From contig NZ_AP027080.1 of the NCBI RefSeq assembly GCF_030295405.1, positions 4,386,001-4,450,000 on the forward strand: DNA of 64,000 nt, written 5' to 3'. The notes under the pieces are model-generated. The model searched no databases. It was not told the origin of the DNA and saw only the letters and a list, made by a program, of their open reading frames with translations. Positions within the stretch are counted from its first letter, which is position 1. Each line of letters opens with the position of its first letter. The translations under genes were made by a program, and so were the position numbers. The stretch is from Mesoterricola silvestris. GTDB lineage: Bacteria > Acidobacteriota > Holophagae > Holophagales > Holophagaceae. Below, piece after piece: positions 25,245 through 34,203 of this stretch.

Positions 25245-25658
25245 GTGGAGGCCGGGGAGGTCCGGGATTTCACAGAGGCAGCGACGTGGATGGGGGTGAG
25301 CCAGGCCCGGGTATCGATGGTGGTGGGACTGACCTTCCTGGCGCCGAAGATCCAGGCCGAGGTGCTCCTGGGGACGGCGCGGCGGATCAGCCACAAGCGG
25401 CTGCTCCGGTTGGCCCGGTTGGAAACATGGGAGGACCAGCTTTTGGCTCTCGAGGCCGCCGAGAGGCATTCGGGCAAGAACTCTCCGGATCGTAACCCTC
25501 GGGCCAAAACGGGGCCGAATCTCGCCCAAAATCCTCTCGAATCTGGCCGGATTCCGGTTCGGGAGGGCGGAGGAATCGATCGGACGGCCCTCCCAAAGGG
25601 CGGCAAGAAGGAGACCAGGACTCGCGACAGGCCCGCCCGGTGCGCGGCTTCGCGGTGA
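25245..25658 (+). CDS. HTH-domain protein, probably a gene fragment
   Basis: A 137-residue frame whose first 60 residues contain EVRDFTEAATWMGVSQARVSMV, a helix-turn-helix like those in or next to serine-recombinase genes. The related sequence continues upstream of the GTG (SAKLLALAHRILRAVEAGE), without a start codon. The C-terminal half is low-complexity and basic. I think this is the remnant of a longer recombinase-associated gene. The rest of the 25042-25706 gap shows no other credible gene. Confidence 0.4.
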   Translation: MEAGEVRDFTEAATWMGVSQARVSMVVGLTFLAPKIQAEVLLGTARRISHKRLLRLARLETWEDQLLALEAAERHSGKNSPDRNPRAKTGPNLAQNPLESGRIPVREGGGIDRTALPKGGKKETRTRDRPARCAASR

Positions 25659-25675
25659 TTCTCGGGCACATAAGC

Positions 25676-25702
25676 AAAACGGCCGACTTTAGTCGACCGT
25701 TT
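25676..25702 (-). terminator. Rho-independent terminator after the tRNA-fMet copy
   Basis: Read on the minus strand: AAACGGTCGAC, loop TAAA, GTCGGCCGTTTT. This is an 11-bp stem with one wobble pair, ending in a T run, and begins 4 bp after the tRNA copy's encoded CCA. Confidence 0.65.
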
Positions 25703-25789
<87 letters not shown>

Positions 25790-25856
25790 TGTAAGTGCCC
25801 ATTATTAGCGCATTTGACAGAGGGGCATCCATCCCCTGAAACAGCCATCCACAGCA

Positions 25857-25876
25857 CTTGTGCAGTAGATGTGCAG
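25857..25876 (+). other. Candidate integrase arm-type site, left
   Basis: CTTGTGCAGTAGATGTGCAG, a tandem pair of TGTGCA words, lies 68 bp inside the left att repeat and just before the integrase gene. A near-identical 20-mer sits 113 bp inside the right att repeat. Paired sites at both ends fit arm-binding by the integrase or a directionality factor. Confidence 0.5.
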
Positions 25877-25931
25877 CCAACCTGGATCCTGGAGTTCCGC
25901 CCCGCCTCTGCCTATCCCCTGGAGGGAAGGC

Positions 25932-26969
25932 ATGGCAAACATCCCCGGTCTGAAGAAGGTGGGACCCTTCTGGCACTATTCCATCCAAGTCAACGGTCAA
26001 AGGGCGCACGGATCCACCAAGGCTACCGACCTGGCAACAGCCAGGAAGGTCATGGAGGAGAAGAGGAGGGACCTCCTGCATGGTCAACTCAACCTGCAAA
26101 AGAAGATCCCGCCAACGCTGAACCAGGTATGGGAATCCTGGTGGAAGGCGAACCAGACTACCTTTAGCCAGAAGCATCTTGTATCGGCTGAGTGCCGTTA
26201 CCGTCGATGGCTCAAACCAAGCCTCGGATGCGTGCGAGTGGATCACATCAAGGCAGACGCGGTGATGCAAGTGCGGTCTCAGTTGTTGGAGGCTGGTCGA
26301 TCTGGAAGGTACGCCAACAACACCCTGGAACTCCTCCGTGCGCTGATCCGCTTTACAATCCGGGTGGGCGACCTTGATCAATTGCCATTCGAGGTAAAGC
26401 CTTTGCGGCTTCAGAAGAAGCCCCGCCCCACAGTCCCTGCCTCACGGATCCCAGAATTCCTTGCGGCGGTTGATTCTCACGCCCATTCCCCACATGTAGC
26501 AGTAATGCTCAAAACTATGCTGGGGCTTGGAATCCGGGAATCCGAAGCCCTGGGGATGCGGTGGGAATGGTTTTCTCCCGACCAGCGGACTTACACCGTG
26601 GGCAAGGCGAAGGGGAAGGAAGCGCGGGTGATTCCAGTTCCTGACTGGCTCTGGAATGCCATCTTTGCCATGCCAAAACAGCGTAGTGAATGGGTCTTCC
26701 CTGGCGAGGACGGAAAGCACCACCACCCCCAGTTCTGCAAAAAGGCATTGCAGCGTGTGTGCAAGGAACTTGGTCTAGGGAACGTCACCCAGCACCGATT
26801 GAGGGCGACTTTCGCCTCACTTCACGCCGAAGCCGGTACACCCATTTCAGAAATTCAGGGAATGCTCGGACACAAGGACATAGCCACCACATTGATTTAC
26901 GTCGAGACCTCCTTAGACGCCAAACGCCGATCACAGGACGCCCTCTGTCGGAAATTGGGGTTGGCATAA
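25932..26969 (+). CDS. Tyrosine recombinase/site-specific integrase
   Basis: A 345-residue phage-type integrase. The N-terminal SAM-like core-binding region spans about 55-150 and the catalytic domain 165-340. Catalytic residues are R202 (LGIRESEALG), the Lys in VGKAKGKEA, H288-R-L-R291 (TQHRLRATFASLH), H314 (MLGHKD) and nucleophile Y323 (LIYVET). All are present, so it should be active. The start at MANIPGLKK has GGAGGGAAGG upstream. It lies just inside the left att repeat and should integrate and excise the 8.3-kb element at the tRNA-fMet gene. Confidence 0.93.
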   Translation: MANIPGLKKVGPFWHYSIQVNGQRAHGSTKATDLATARKVMEEKRRDLLHGQLNLQKKIPPTLNQVWESWWKANQTTFSQKHLVSAECRYRRWLKPSLGCVRVDHIKADAVMQVRSQLLEAGRSGRYANNTLELLRALIRFTIRVGDLDQLPFEVKPLRLQKKPRPTVPASRIPEFLAAVDSHAHSPHVAVMLKTMLGLGIRESEALGMRWEWFSPDQRTYTVGKAKGKEARVIPVPDWLWNAIFAMPKQRSEWVFPGEDGKHHHPQFCKKALQRVCKELGLGNVTQHRLRATFASLHAEAGTPISEIQGMLGHKDIATTLIYVETSLDAKRRSQDALCRKLGLA

Positions 26970-27138
26970 GCCCCGGTCAAAACGCCCAACCTGGGTCTTT
27001 GACAATCCAATAGCGTCATAGAGCGGAACCAGAAGCAAATTCAGCCCCTGGATATTCTGAGTGTTATGATTTCCTATCAAATTTCACGAGCATTGCGCCT
27101 GGCTGCCCCAGGGGATGGTCCTGCCAAAAGGATTTCTG

Positions 27139-28356
27139 ATGGCGATATCCTGGAAAAAAAATCAGAAACTGAAGCCGTCAATCATCTTGGAGAGAGTTAA
27201 TGCCTCCAAATTATCCTCTGGAGACGGCAGAGTGTCCTTTTCTATTTTTCCACTTCAAGAAGCATTACCTGCCCTCGATTCGATGCTCGAATTTCCAGCG
27301 GCAACGGACGGCATCCCAAAATCCCTACTAATTTGGAAGGCTATTACAGGAATCGATGGCGAAATCACCCCAGATACTTTTATTAAAAGCATAAACAAAG
27401 CCCTTGTGGCGGAGTTAGCCACCGAGGAGCAAGAGTTTCACATTCTTACAGATATCTCAATTGCTTATGAAAGCACTCCGACAAAGCTGAGAATTGAAGG
27501 ATGCACTATTGAGAAAGTGGATACGGATTATCCCCACAAATACTCGGAAAGAGAACTGCTAATCAAACGTAACAATATTCCAGTGCCACGCTCGCCATAT
27601 GGATATACAAAATTACTGATTAAAGTCAGGGCTAAGTCTCCTCAGATAGCAATGACCAAGGCGCTAAAAAGCCTAGATCTAGTAAGATCAATATGGTCTC
27701 TACTCGGAAATAGTTATATGGAAATCATAGGAGACCAATGGCAACCCATAAATAAAATTCGTCTGGGAAGCATCCATACCATCCATAATTCAAAAGGGCA
27801 CTCGGCAATTGAATCTGTGTGGTATGAGCCAAATTTTACACCAGCCAGTATTTTCAAATTTGACAACACTGAGATAGCCTGGAAGAAAACAAAAGAAGCT
27901 ATTTCCGCTATTAAAAAATGTAAGTATAGTGAAATTATAATAGATACCCTTATCAGATACGTTCGAGCCCTGGACGAGCGGGACCAAAGCACCGCATTTC
28001 TGCGCCTCTGGAGCGCCACCGAATCCATCACCTCAAATGGTTCAGCTCATTACGACTCGCTTATTGCACGTTGCGCCTTTCTCTACAAAGACCACAAGTA
28101 CCACGAGCAAATACTGGAGCATCTTAGAGAATTTAGGAACAAATCCGTTCATGCTGGCGACCAGAGCGAAAACACAAAAAGTTACTGCTACCAATTACAG
28201 GAATATTTTAAATCCTTGGTCTGGTTTCATATCCGAAATGTGAAGTTTTTCAATAGTCTTGCAGAAGCAAACTCATTTTTGGACATGGGACACAACAAGA
28301 AGCAACTCCTCAGAAAAAGGAGGATCATCGGCAAGGCAATTCGCTTTATCTCGTGA
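27139..28356 (+). CDS. HEPN-motif protein of unknown function
   Basis: A 405-residue protein from visibly AT-rich DNA. The C-terminal part holds the signature of HEPN nucleases: R333-N-K-S-V-H338 (an R-x4-H motif) after a helix ILEHLREF, with a preceding helical LRLWSATESI segment as in ApeA-like HEPN domains. The N-terminal 200 residues are mixed alpha/beta and unassigned. HEPN proteins of this kind are often RNA-cleaving defence effectors. It precedes a DUF4238 gene in the integrative element. The ATG at 27139 has AAAAGGA upstream; an ATG 24 nt earlier is a weaker choice. Confidence 0.65.
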   Translation: MAISWKKNQKLKPSIILERVNASKLSSGDGRVSFSIFPLQEALPALDSMLEFPAATDGIPKSLLIWKAITGIDGEITPDTFIKSINKALVAELATEEQEFHILTDISIAYESTPTKLRIEGCTIEKVDTDYPHKYSERELLIKRNNIPVPRSPYGYTKLLIKVRAKSPQIAMTKALKSLDLVRSIWSLLGNSYMEIIGDQWQPINKIRLGSIHTIHNSKGHSAIESVWYEPNFTPASIFKFDNTEIAWKKTKEAISAIKKCKYSEIIIDTLIRYVRALDERDQSTAFLRLWSATESITSNGSAHYDSLIARCAFLYKDHKYHEQILEHLREFRNKSVHAGDQSENTKSYCYQLQEYFKSLVWFHIRNVKFFNSLAEANSFLDMGHNKKQLLRKRRIIGKAIRFIS

Positions 28357-28497
28357 AAATCGCAGCAGGAATGACCATTTTCGGATAATTGCCTTGGACG
28401 CATGGAAGCCAATCCCGTTGACACCCTGACAGGACTGCAGAAGGATGCATCGTCATTCGCCTCCACCGCATAGAGGATAATAGAAAGGAGAATGCAA

Positions 28498-29622
28498 ATG
28501 CCTCAACAAAGCCATAGGCATCATTACATTCCAGAATGGTACCAAAGGCGCTTTCTTGCCCCAGACAAGACCGCATTTAAGATTTTAGATTTAGCCCCCG
28601 AATCCTTCAAAGACGCTTCCGGCAGAATCCGGGGACATAGTCGAGCAATATTAGACAAGGGTCCTGACGCTTGGTTTTGGGAACCCGATCTCTACACAAT
28701 AAGAATCCTCGGGAAAGAGGACGATGTAATCGAGAGGATGCTCTTTGGCGCAATTGATACAAATGGTCGCAAGGCATTTGATGACTTATTGAATGAAGAT
28801 TGGGATGGCATGCATGAATCCTACCCCCAACTTTTTGAGTTTCTAGACGCACTTCGTCTCAGAACACCCAAGGGGCTTCAATTTATTAGACAATTCCCGG
28901 GCGCTAACTCCCAACAGAGCCTAATGGTGTGGATGCAAAGAGTTCGCAGGATGCATTGTGTAATGTGGATGGAGGGCGTCAGGGAGATTTTCTCCACCGG
29001 CAGTTCTACTAAAAAATTTATCTTTTCAGACCACCCGGTGACTCTTTTTAATCGGCTAATCTTCCCTGGCGACAGGAAGCTGGTTAACGGGAGTGATCCC
29101 CTGCTTGAATGGCAAGGCACCCAGACGATTGTGCCTCTCGACCAGGATCACCTGTTTGTCTTAACCCACTTGGAATGGGGACGCTGCCAAAAACCGGGTC
29201 CCTATATTGCAAGACAACCGAGAACCAACCATCGCTATTTCGACAATCCACTCGTCTCGTATCATGACATTGAGCGATCGCGCTCCCTAACGGATGAACA
29301 AATATTAGAGGTAAACTATATTATAAAAAATAGAGCATTTAGATATATAGCAGGGCAAGAAGAGAGTGATTTATTTCCTGAATCAGAACTCAAGACAACC
29401 ATGTGGAACAAGCTTGGGACATTTCTTATGCCACCAGAATCAAGGGTTGCAATGAGCGGAGGGCAAATGTTCGCAAAGATGAAGGACGGCTCTGAGTATT
29501 TTCAAGATGAATTTGGTCGTCGCCCAAAAACTTTAGAAGAGTGGAAAGCCGCCAGCGATGAAATGAAACGCATGGAAGAGCATTTTCATTCACTAATGAA
29601 GAAACAAAAAAGCCAAATCTAA
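28498..29622 (+). CDS. DUF4238 domain protein
   Basis: A 374-residue protein whose N-terminus (HRHHYIPEWYQRRFLAPD) is the hallmark of DUF4238; FIFSDHPVTLFN in the centre is also typical. No activity is established for the family, but members recur in accessory and defence-rich regions. The second ATG was chosen because AAAGGAG is 7 nt before it and too close to the first. It follows the HEPN-motif gene by 141 bp in the same direction and has the same low GC content, which suggests joint acquisition. Confidence 0.75.
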   Translation: MPQQSHRHHYIPEWYQRRFLAPDKTAFKILDLAPESFKDASGRIRGHSRAILDKGPDAWFWEPDLYTIRILGKEDDVIERMLFGAIDTNGRKAFDDLLNEDWDGMHESYPQLFEFLDALRLRTPKGLQFIRQFPGANSQQSLMVWMQRVRRMHCVMWMEGVREIFSTGSSTKKFIFSDHPVTLFNRLIFPGDRKLVNGSDPLLEWQGTQTIVPLDQDHLFVLTHLEWGRCQKPGPYIARQPRTNHRYFDNPLVSYHDIERSRSLTDEQILEVNYIIKNRAFRYIAGQEESDLFPESELKTTMWNKLGTFLMPPESRVAMSGGQMFAKMKDGSEYFQDEFGRRPKTLEEWKAASDEMKRMEEHFHSLMKKQKSQI

Positions 29623-29629
29623 ATCCATT

Positions 29630-31597
29630 TTAATTAACTTCAATAATTTTATCTCCCAAAAATTGACCGTCATGGTCACGGGTGAGGAATAAGCGCCAAG
29701 AACCGTCCCTTGCCATTTTGGACGCTTCCTCAGGGCTTACAGTCCGGAGTGGCATACCCAACCGCCGGACTTCTACTTCCTTCTCCCAACGGAACCGAAC
29801 TTCTCCTGGTTCAGGAAACCAAGTATCAGGACCGCTCCCCTTTCTCCACACCTGGTTACCAGGATCTTTGGGAATCGCTGCCTTGTTGGACCGGGCGATG
29901 CCACCCTGCATATCCGTTTTCCAAATATCCCAGCACACAGAGAGCAATCCAAGATGCTCCGCTTCATCCGGATTCGGGGATGCATCATCAGCCGTGAACA
30001 TGAACCAAGCTGGGTACCCATGTTGTAGCCGATACATCGGCGTGTCCTTCTGCAAGGTGACTCCGCCCTCCTTCCGAGAAACCGTCCACTTGCTCTCCAT
30101 CCTCAGTTCCCGCTTCGGCACATCGTCTTGCCATTCAACGGTGACTGATCCTGGCTTGATCACCAGATCGGGGCAGCCATCCCAGGTCGTACGTCCATAC
30201 AGGAGTTCCCAGGAACGGCTCTGGGGATCCACCACGACGACAAGGAAGTAGTTCAGCGGGATCCCGTTCCTTCCCGTTCCAACCAGGATGCCGTGACATT
30301 CCCATCCGGAGGATTGCCGGTGGAGGATCTGGTCCTTGTCCACGTAGTGAGCCTGGGAAGTGATGAACGGGGCAAGGGCTTCCTTGGAAGTCCCGTCAGG
30401 CGCAATGACCTTCACTCGTTCTTGCTCCCATCGGACTTGCCAAACCTGGTTCGCTCCATCCTTCCAAAGAATGTTCCTGAGATAGGAGAATCCGTCCTCC
30501 TCCACTGCCCATTCCATTTTTGCCTTCCAGGGCTTCCAGTCGTCAAAGTCCGGATGTGGAAACTCCGCATCAACTCGGAGGGTTTCGGGGTCAAAGAGAG
30601 GTAGGTCATTGGGGACAAGCAACTCCACCTCATACCGATCCCCGTCAGGCAGAACCCTTGCGACAAAGTGCCTCATCCCTACGTAGATTGCCCCGTCCCC
30701 TGCCCGGGCTATGGAATTGGGGTAAAGCCATCCCGCGAACTCAAATTGTCCCAGGGTCTCCATTGGACCCTTTCGACGGAGGCGGAGCATTGCCTCCATC
30801 GTGAAAATGATCCAGCTGTCATCCCCATCCTTGAGGCAGAGACAAGGCGCACTCCCCAAGTCAGCGACCAGTTCAGCCTTCCATTTCCCCTTTGCTTCCC
30901 TAGACACCCTGATGACCTTGCCCCGATCCAAGGACATATGCGCCAATCCTTGGGCGACCAGGAACGAGCCTCCGTCAGGGAGAATGTCCCGGACGTTTTC
31001 GGCATCCAACCACCCTACAGGGCGAGGGAGCGCGATCTGATAGTGTTTCTTGCCATCAGAACTGAACCAGTAGAGCCCACCTCCCCACTCACCCGCATCA
31101 AAACCAACGATCCAACCATCAGGCGCCTTTGCAACCACGCGGCGTCCAATGAACCTTTGGGAATAGGTCCGGTGGTAGGTCGGCTTCATTTTGTTTGTGG
31201 CTTCCTCTATCTTCGCTCTCTCTTCCGGGGAGGCATCGGGAGGTGGAGGCGGGGCTGGCATAACCATGCTGAAGCCCCATATTTTGCGAGGCTTGATTTT
31301 GAACGGCAGATCATCTTTGCGCGTGGGAGTTTTCTGAGGCTCCTCGGGGATCCTGGTGATGACAACCTTCCCATCGACAGCCTGTACTTGCCACTCCCGG
31401 GAGGAATGATTCGCGTGGATCCAATCCTCACTCTTCTTGGATGGCATGGGATAGAGACTCCACCCTTCCGGAATTGGATGGGAGGAACCAAGTCCCGCGC
31501 CAGCCACAGGGCTTTGAGCAAAGAGGGATGCTGAACCCAGGGCGGCTGCAGCAATGGTCGCAAGGAATTTGGTGCCAATCGAAGACACAGGGCTCAC
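29630..31597 (-). CDS. Large secreted protein of unknown function
   Basis: A 655-residue protein with a signal peptide (IGTKFLATIAAAALGSASLFA). Repeated short motifs with buried Trp and Gly-Asp turns (APDGWIVGFDAGEWGGG, ARAGDGAIYVGMRHFVARV) suggest a beta-propeller-like fold. A Pro/Glu-rich charged segment near residue 115 (APPPPPDASPEERAK) is a linker. It converges on the DUF4238 gene with 7 bp between stops. GC content is higher than that of the HEPN and DUF4238 genes. I do not recognise a family. Confidence 0.7.
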   Translation of the reverse strand: MSPVSSIGTKFLATIAAAALGSASLFAQSPVAGAGLGSSHPIPEGWSLYPMPSKKSEDWIHANHSSREWQVQAVDGKVVITRIPEEPQKTPTRKDDLPFKIKPRKIWGFSMVMPAPPPPPDASPEERAKIEEATNKMKPTYHRTYSQRFIGRRVVAKAPDGWIVGFDAGEWGGGLYWFSSDGKKHYQIALPRPVGWLDAENVRDILPDGGSFLVAQGLAHMSLDRGKVIRVSREAKGKWKAELVADLGSAPCLCLKDGDDSWIIFTMEAMLRLRRKGPMETLGQFEFAGWLYPNSIARAGDGAIYVGMRHFVARVLPDGDRYEVELLVPNDLPLFDPETLRVDAEFPHPDFDDWKPWKAKMEWAVEEDGFSYLRNILWKDGANQVWQVRWEQERVKVIAPDGTSKEALAPFITSQAHYVDKDQILHRQSSGWECHGILVGTGRNGIPLNYFLVVVVDPQSRSWELLYGRTTWDGCPDLVIKPGSVTVEWQDDVPKRELRMESKWTVSRKEGGVTLQKDTPMYRLQHGYPAWFMFTADDASPNPDEAEHLGLLSVCWDIWKTDMQGGIARSNKAAIPKDPGNQVWRKGSGPDTWFPEPGEVRFRWEKEVEVRRLGMPLRTVSPEEASKMARDGSWRLFLTRDHDGQFLGDKIIEVN

Positions 31598-31735
31598 CGT
31601 GGATGGGTTTCAGAGAATCCTAACACCAGGGCTCAAATGGCTTCGAGGAGCAGTATGTCCCACCTATGGCAAGTATCCCCACCATCCCCACCCGCACATC
31701 AACCGCCCAGTTTATTAGGGGGGTAGCCATCGTGA

Positions 31736-33277
31736 TCACCCCACGTTCATCCAAGGCTCAAACGGGATACCAAGCACCATCTGAACCATCCCTGCTCCAA
31801 CCCGAACGCGCTTTCTCTGGTAACCCAGGGCGGTCAAGGCATCACCAAACCTCTTCTTGGTAACTGTCGTTCCAAAGTAGTGAACCTTGAGCCAGGCATT
31901 GCACTCCTGGAACAGCTGAGCGGAGGAGACCCTTTTCCCTGTCTCATCCGGAGAGCCGCCAACTTCCGCCAGGAACCTGCCTATGGCGGAAAAGTCCTCT
32001 TGCTCTGCTTGCTTTGTCCGCAATTGCTTTCGCCTGTTTGAACGGGCATCCCGCTTCTTCCGGTTCAGCGCCAGAAGGTTCCGAATGGCTGCCAACTCCT
32101 CAGGGTCTTCAATGGGTGGAATCGGATCGCTGTAGGATCCCTCTGATACCCGGATCACCAACCGATTCAGATCCTGCTCCTCCAGGGGCTTTCGTACGCC
32201 ATCGGCATCAACATGACGGGGCTCATACAGCTTGAGGAGAAGGCTCACCGCATCCACTTCCGACAAGAAGTAATGCTTGAGAAGGGTGCAAACGACCCGA
32301 AAGGTATTGGCATCATGGCGAGTCTCGATGGCAATCGTTCTCCTCAAGAAGTTCCCGGCAAGCCGCTTCCTCTGATGGTAGGGGCTGCCTTTCAGGACGC
32401 CTTCGACTTCCTCAGGTGATGGGCGGTGGGCTGAAGGCACCCGCAGAGTTCTTTTCTTCCTGCGATTCTCCTCGGGAAAGTCGGTCACACCTTCTTGGCT
32501 ATCGGTGCTTTCCTCTTCTGGCTCCTCAAAGGGGCGCATTCCCGGTACCTGCTCCCTTGGATCGAACCTTGGGAGGTTTTCCATGAGAGAATCCAGAGAT
32601 CCAAAGATCGCTTCCACTTGTGTAGGCGACTCTGAAATGTCTTCGCCTTTGAACCAGAGCCGCTTGTTCGGGCTGTACGGGGTTACGACCAAGCCGGAAA
32701 CCTTGATATCGATGCCGGGGCGCTCCTCGCTCGTCGGTTGGTTCTTCCCTGGGTTCAGGCTGTACGTATCTGAGCGGAGAGCAGGTACCCCTTCAGCCAG
32801 CACCCCGTAGATGTGCTGACCGCGCTTTCCCCATACCTCAAGGTCGCTGACGATGCCTCGCTTTTGCAGCCACTCATACGAGCCTGGACGATCGCAGTCC
32901 CAGACGATCAGTGGAATGGGCGCGGTGGGCAGCCCGTCAATACGGATACAGAGACCGATGGAGCCGCCCTCTTCCAGGTGTTGCTCCACCTCTTCGACCG
33001 TCTTCACCACCGAGGACTTGGCTGACCGTATGGGGTGCTTGCCAGCGTTCCCACAAGGCTGGACGATCCCATCCCGCCGATACTGCCTCCGCATTGACTC
33101 GTTCTTCAATCGAGTGCCTGACCACGGACCGCAGGTGCATTCACCGTGGTCATCGACCTTGTGCAGCTTCAGGAGCGTGAACCCCATGGAGAGAAGGCTC
33201 TGGAAATAAGTTCGCCTTGCAAGTCGTCCTTGAGGACTGAGTGGCTGGGGAGAGGATGGCTGGATCGGCGTGGTCAT
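31736..33277 (-). CDS. Bifunctional DNA primase/polymerase (Prim-Pol) domain protein
   Basis: A 513-residue protein with an archaeo-eukaryotic-type primase domain in its first half: GKHPIRSAKSSVVKTVEEVE, the metal-binding block PLIVWDCDRPGSYEWL, and the WGKRGQHIYG histidine motif. The second half is charged, with an RKKRTLRVPSAHRPS linker and a possible winged-helix end (NAWLKVHYFGTTVTKKRFG, then LGYQRKRVRV). No helicase domain is fused. Such enzymes initiate replication of plasmids, phages and satellites. The ATG at MTTPIQPS is chosen; a TTG 33 nt upstream extends the frame. Confidence 0.82.
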   Translation of the reverse strand: MTTPIQPSSPQPLSPQGRLARRTYFQSLLSMGFTLLKLHKVDDHGECTCGPWSGTRLKNESMRRQYRRDGIVQPCGNAGKHPIRSAKSSVVKTVEEVEQHLEEGGSIGLCIRIDGLPTAPIPLIVWDCDRPGSYEWLQKRGIVSDLEVWGKRGQHIYGVLAEGVPALRSDTYSLNPGKNQPTSEERPGIDIKVSGLVVTPYSPNKRLWFKGEDISESPTQVEAIFGSLDSLMENLPRFDPREQVPGMRPFEEPEEESTDSQEGVTDFPEENRRKKRTLRVPSAHRPSPEEVEGVLKGSPYHQRKRLAGNFLRRTIAIETRHDANTFRVVCTLLKHYFLSEVDAVSLLLKLYEPRHVDADGVRKPLEEQDLNRLVIRVSEGSYSDPIPPIEDPEELAAIRNLLALNRKKRDARSNRRKQLRTKQAEQEDFSAIGRFLAEVGGSPDETGKRVSSAQLFQECNAWLKVHYFGTTVTKKRFGDALTALGYQRKRVRVGAGMVQMVLGIPFEPWMNVG

Positions 33278-33995
33278 GGCTTCGATACCCTTCAGCAGGG
33301 CGCCCACCAAAGGGGCGTCACTACCTACGCGGGGACAGTACCCAAACCAAGCCTTAGCCTTGTTATTTCAACACTTAATATGCAACCAAACATCTTAGTC
33401 TACCAGACTAAGGTTTTTGCCTCTCCAGCCCGGTCCACCACGGACTCGAGGAGCCGATGGGGTGTCATGGCTCCGGGAACTCTTGCCAGCGCCCTTGTGG
33501 CAGCCAGAGCCATTTCCGTCCACCCGGCTCAGAGCGTCAGCCACCGTCCCGTTGGGTCCCTTAAAACGCCCTGGCGCTGGTACCCCACTTTCCAGGACTC
33601 ATCCACTGCACCCCATACCCTGGGCAGGACCTGTCCCAGGCGCTGGTCACCGTGACCCTGTCCACCCAGCATCCGGTTCCTAGTTTGACCACCCGTGCCT
33701 TTCTTTCGATCCAACGGCGTTCCCAGGAAAACCCCTCCCTGGCTATTGGCGTGGCATCGTCCGGGTCTTCACCCTGGCTCCTCTGACGGAAAACAGCCTG
33801 ATGGGAGCCCTTGGCGGTTCCCTAGGTATCGTCCCGGATCCTTCTCGCGTGGTCACGGTGCACCCGCCGACCAGGAACCCAGTATTGGAGCCGGTTTCCA
33901 GGCATCCCACTTGTGCATTGGTTGTGCAGTGACCCCGGGATTCCCTTACACTTTAGGTTCACCCCGCAGAGGCGGGAGGATCTTTCCCAGGTATG
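33278..33995. other. Non-coding region with palindromes beside the primase gene
   Basis: About 700 bp without a credible gene. It holds a perfect 8-bp-arm palindrome CTTAGTCT-ACC-AGACTAAG at 33394-33412 followed by GTTTTT, GGTCACCGTGACC at 33645-33657 and a related GGTCACGGTG near 33851. Next to a replication primase this could be the element's origin, but no iteron array is evident. Confidence 0.4.
33910..33929 (+). other. Candidate integrase arm-type site, right
   Basis: CTTGTGCATTGGTTGTGCAG matches the left site at 25857-25876 at 17 of 20 positions. Both consist of two TGTGCA words in tandem, in the same orientation, close to the two att repeats. Confidence 0.5.
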
Positions 33996-34031
33996 CGAAA
34001 AAGCCTCGAACTCTTTGAAGTTCAAGGCTTT
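33996..34031 (-). terminator. Rho-independent terminator after tRNA-fMet
   Basis: Read on the minus strand: AAAGCCT-T-GAAC, loop TTCAAAGA, GTTC-G-AGGCTTTTT. This is an 11-bp stem with one mismatch and a T run, 16 bp after the tRNA 3' end. Confidence 0.75.
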
Positions 34032-34042
34032 GTTCAAACCAG

Positions 34043-34129
<87 letters not shown>

Positions 34130-34203
34130 AGATAAGCTTAGCACGGCAGGGGAACAATGCAAAGGCGGATTGCGCTAATCTCAAGGCCGATCCGAGGGAA
34201 GAC

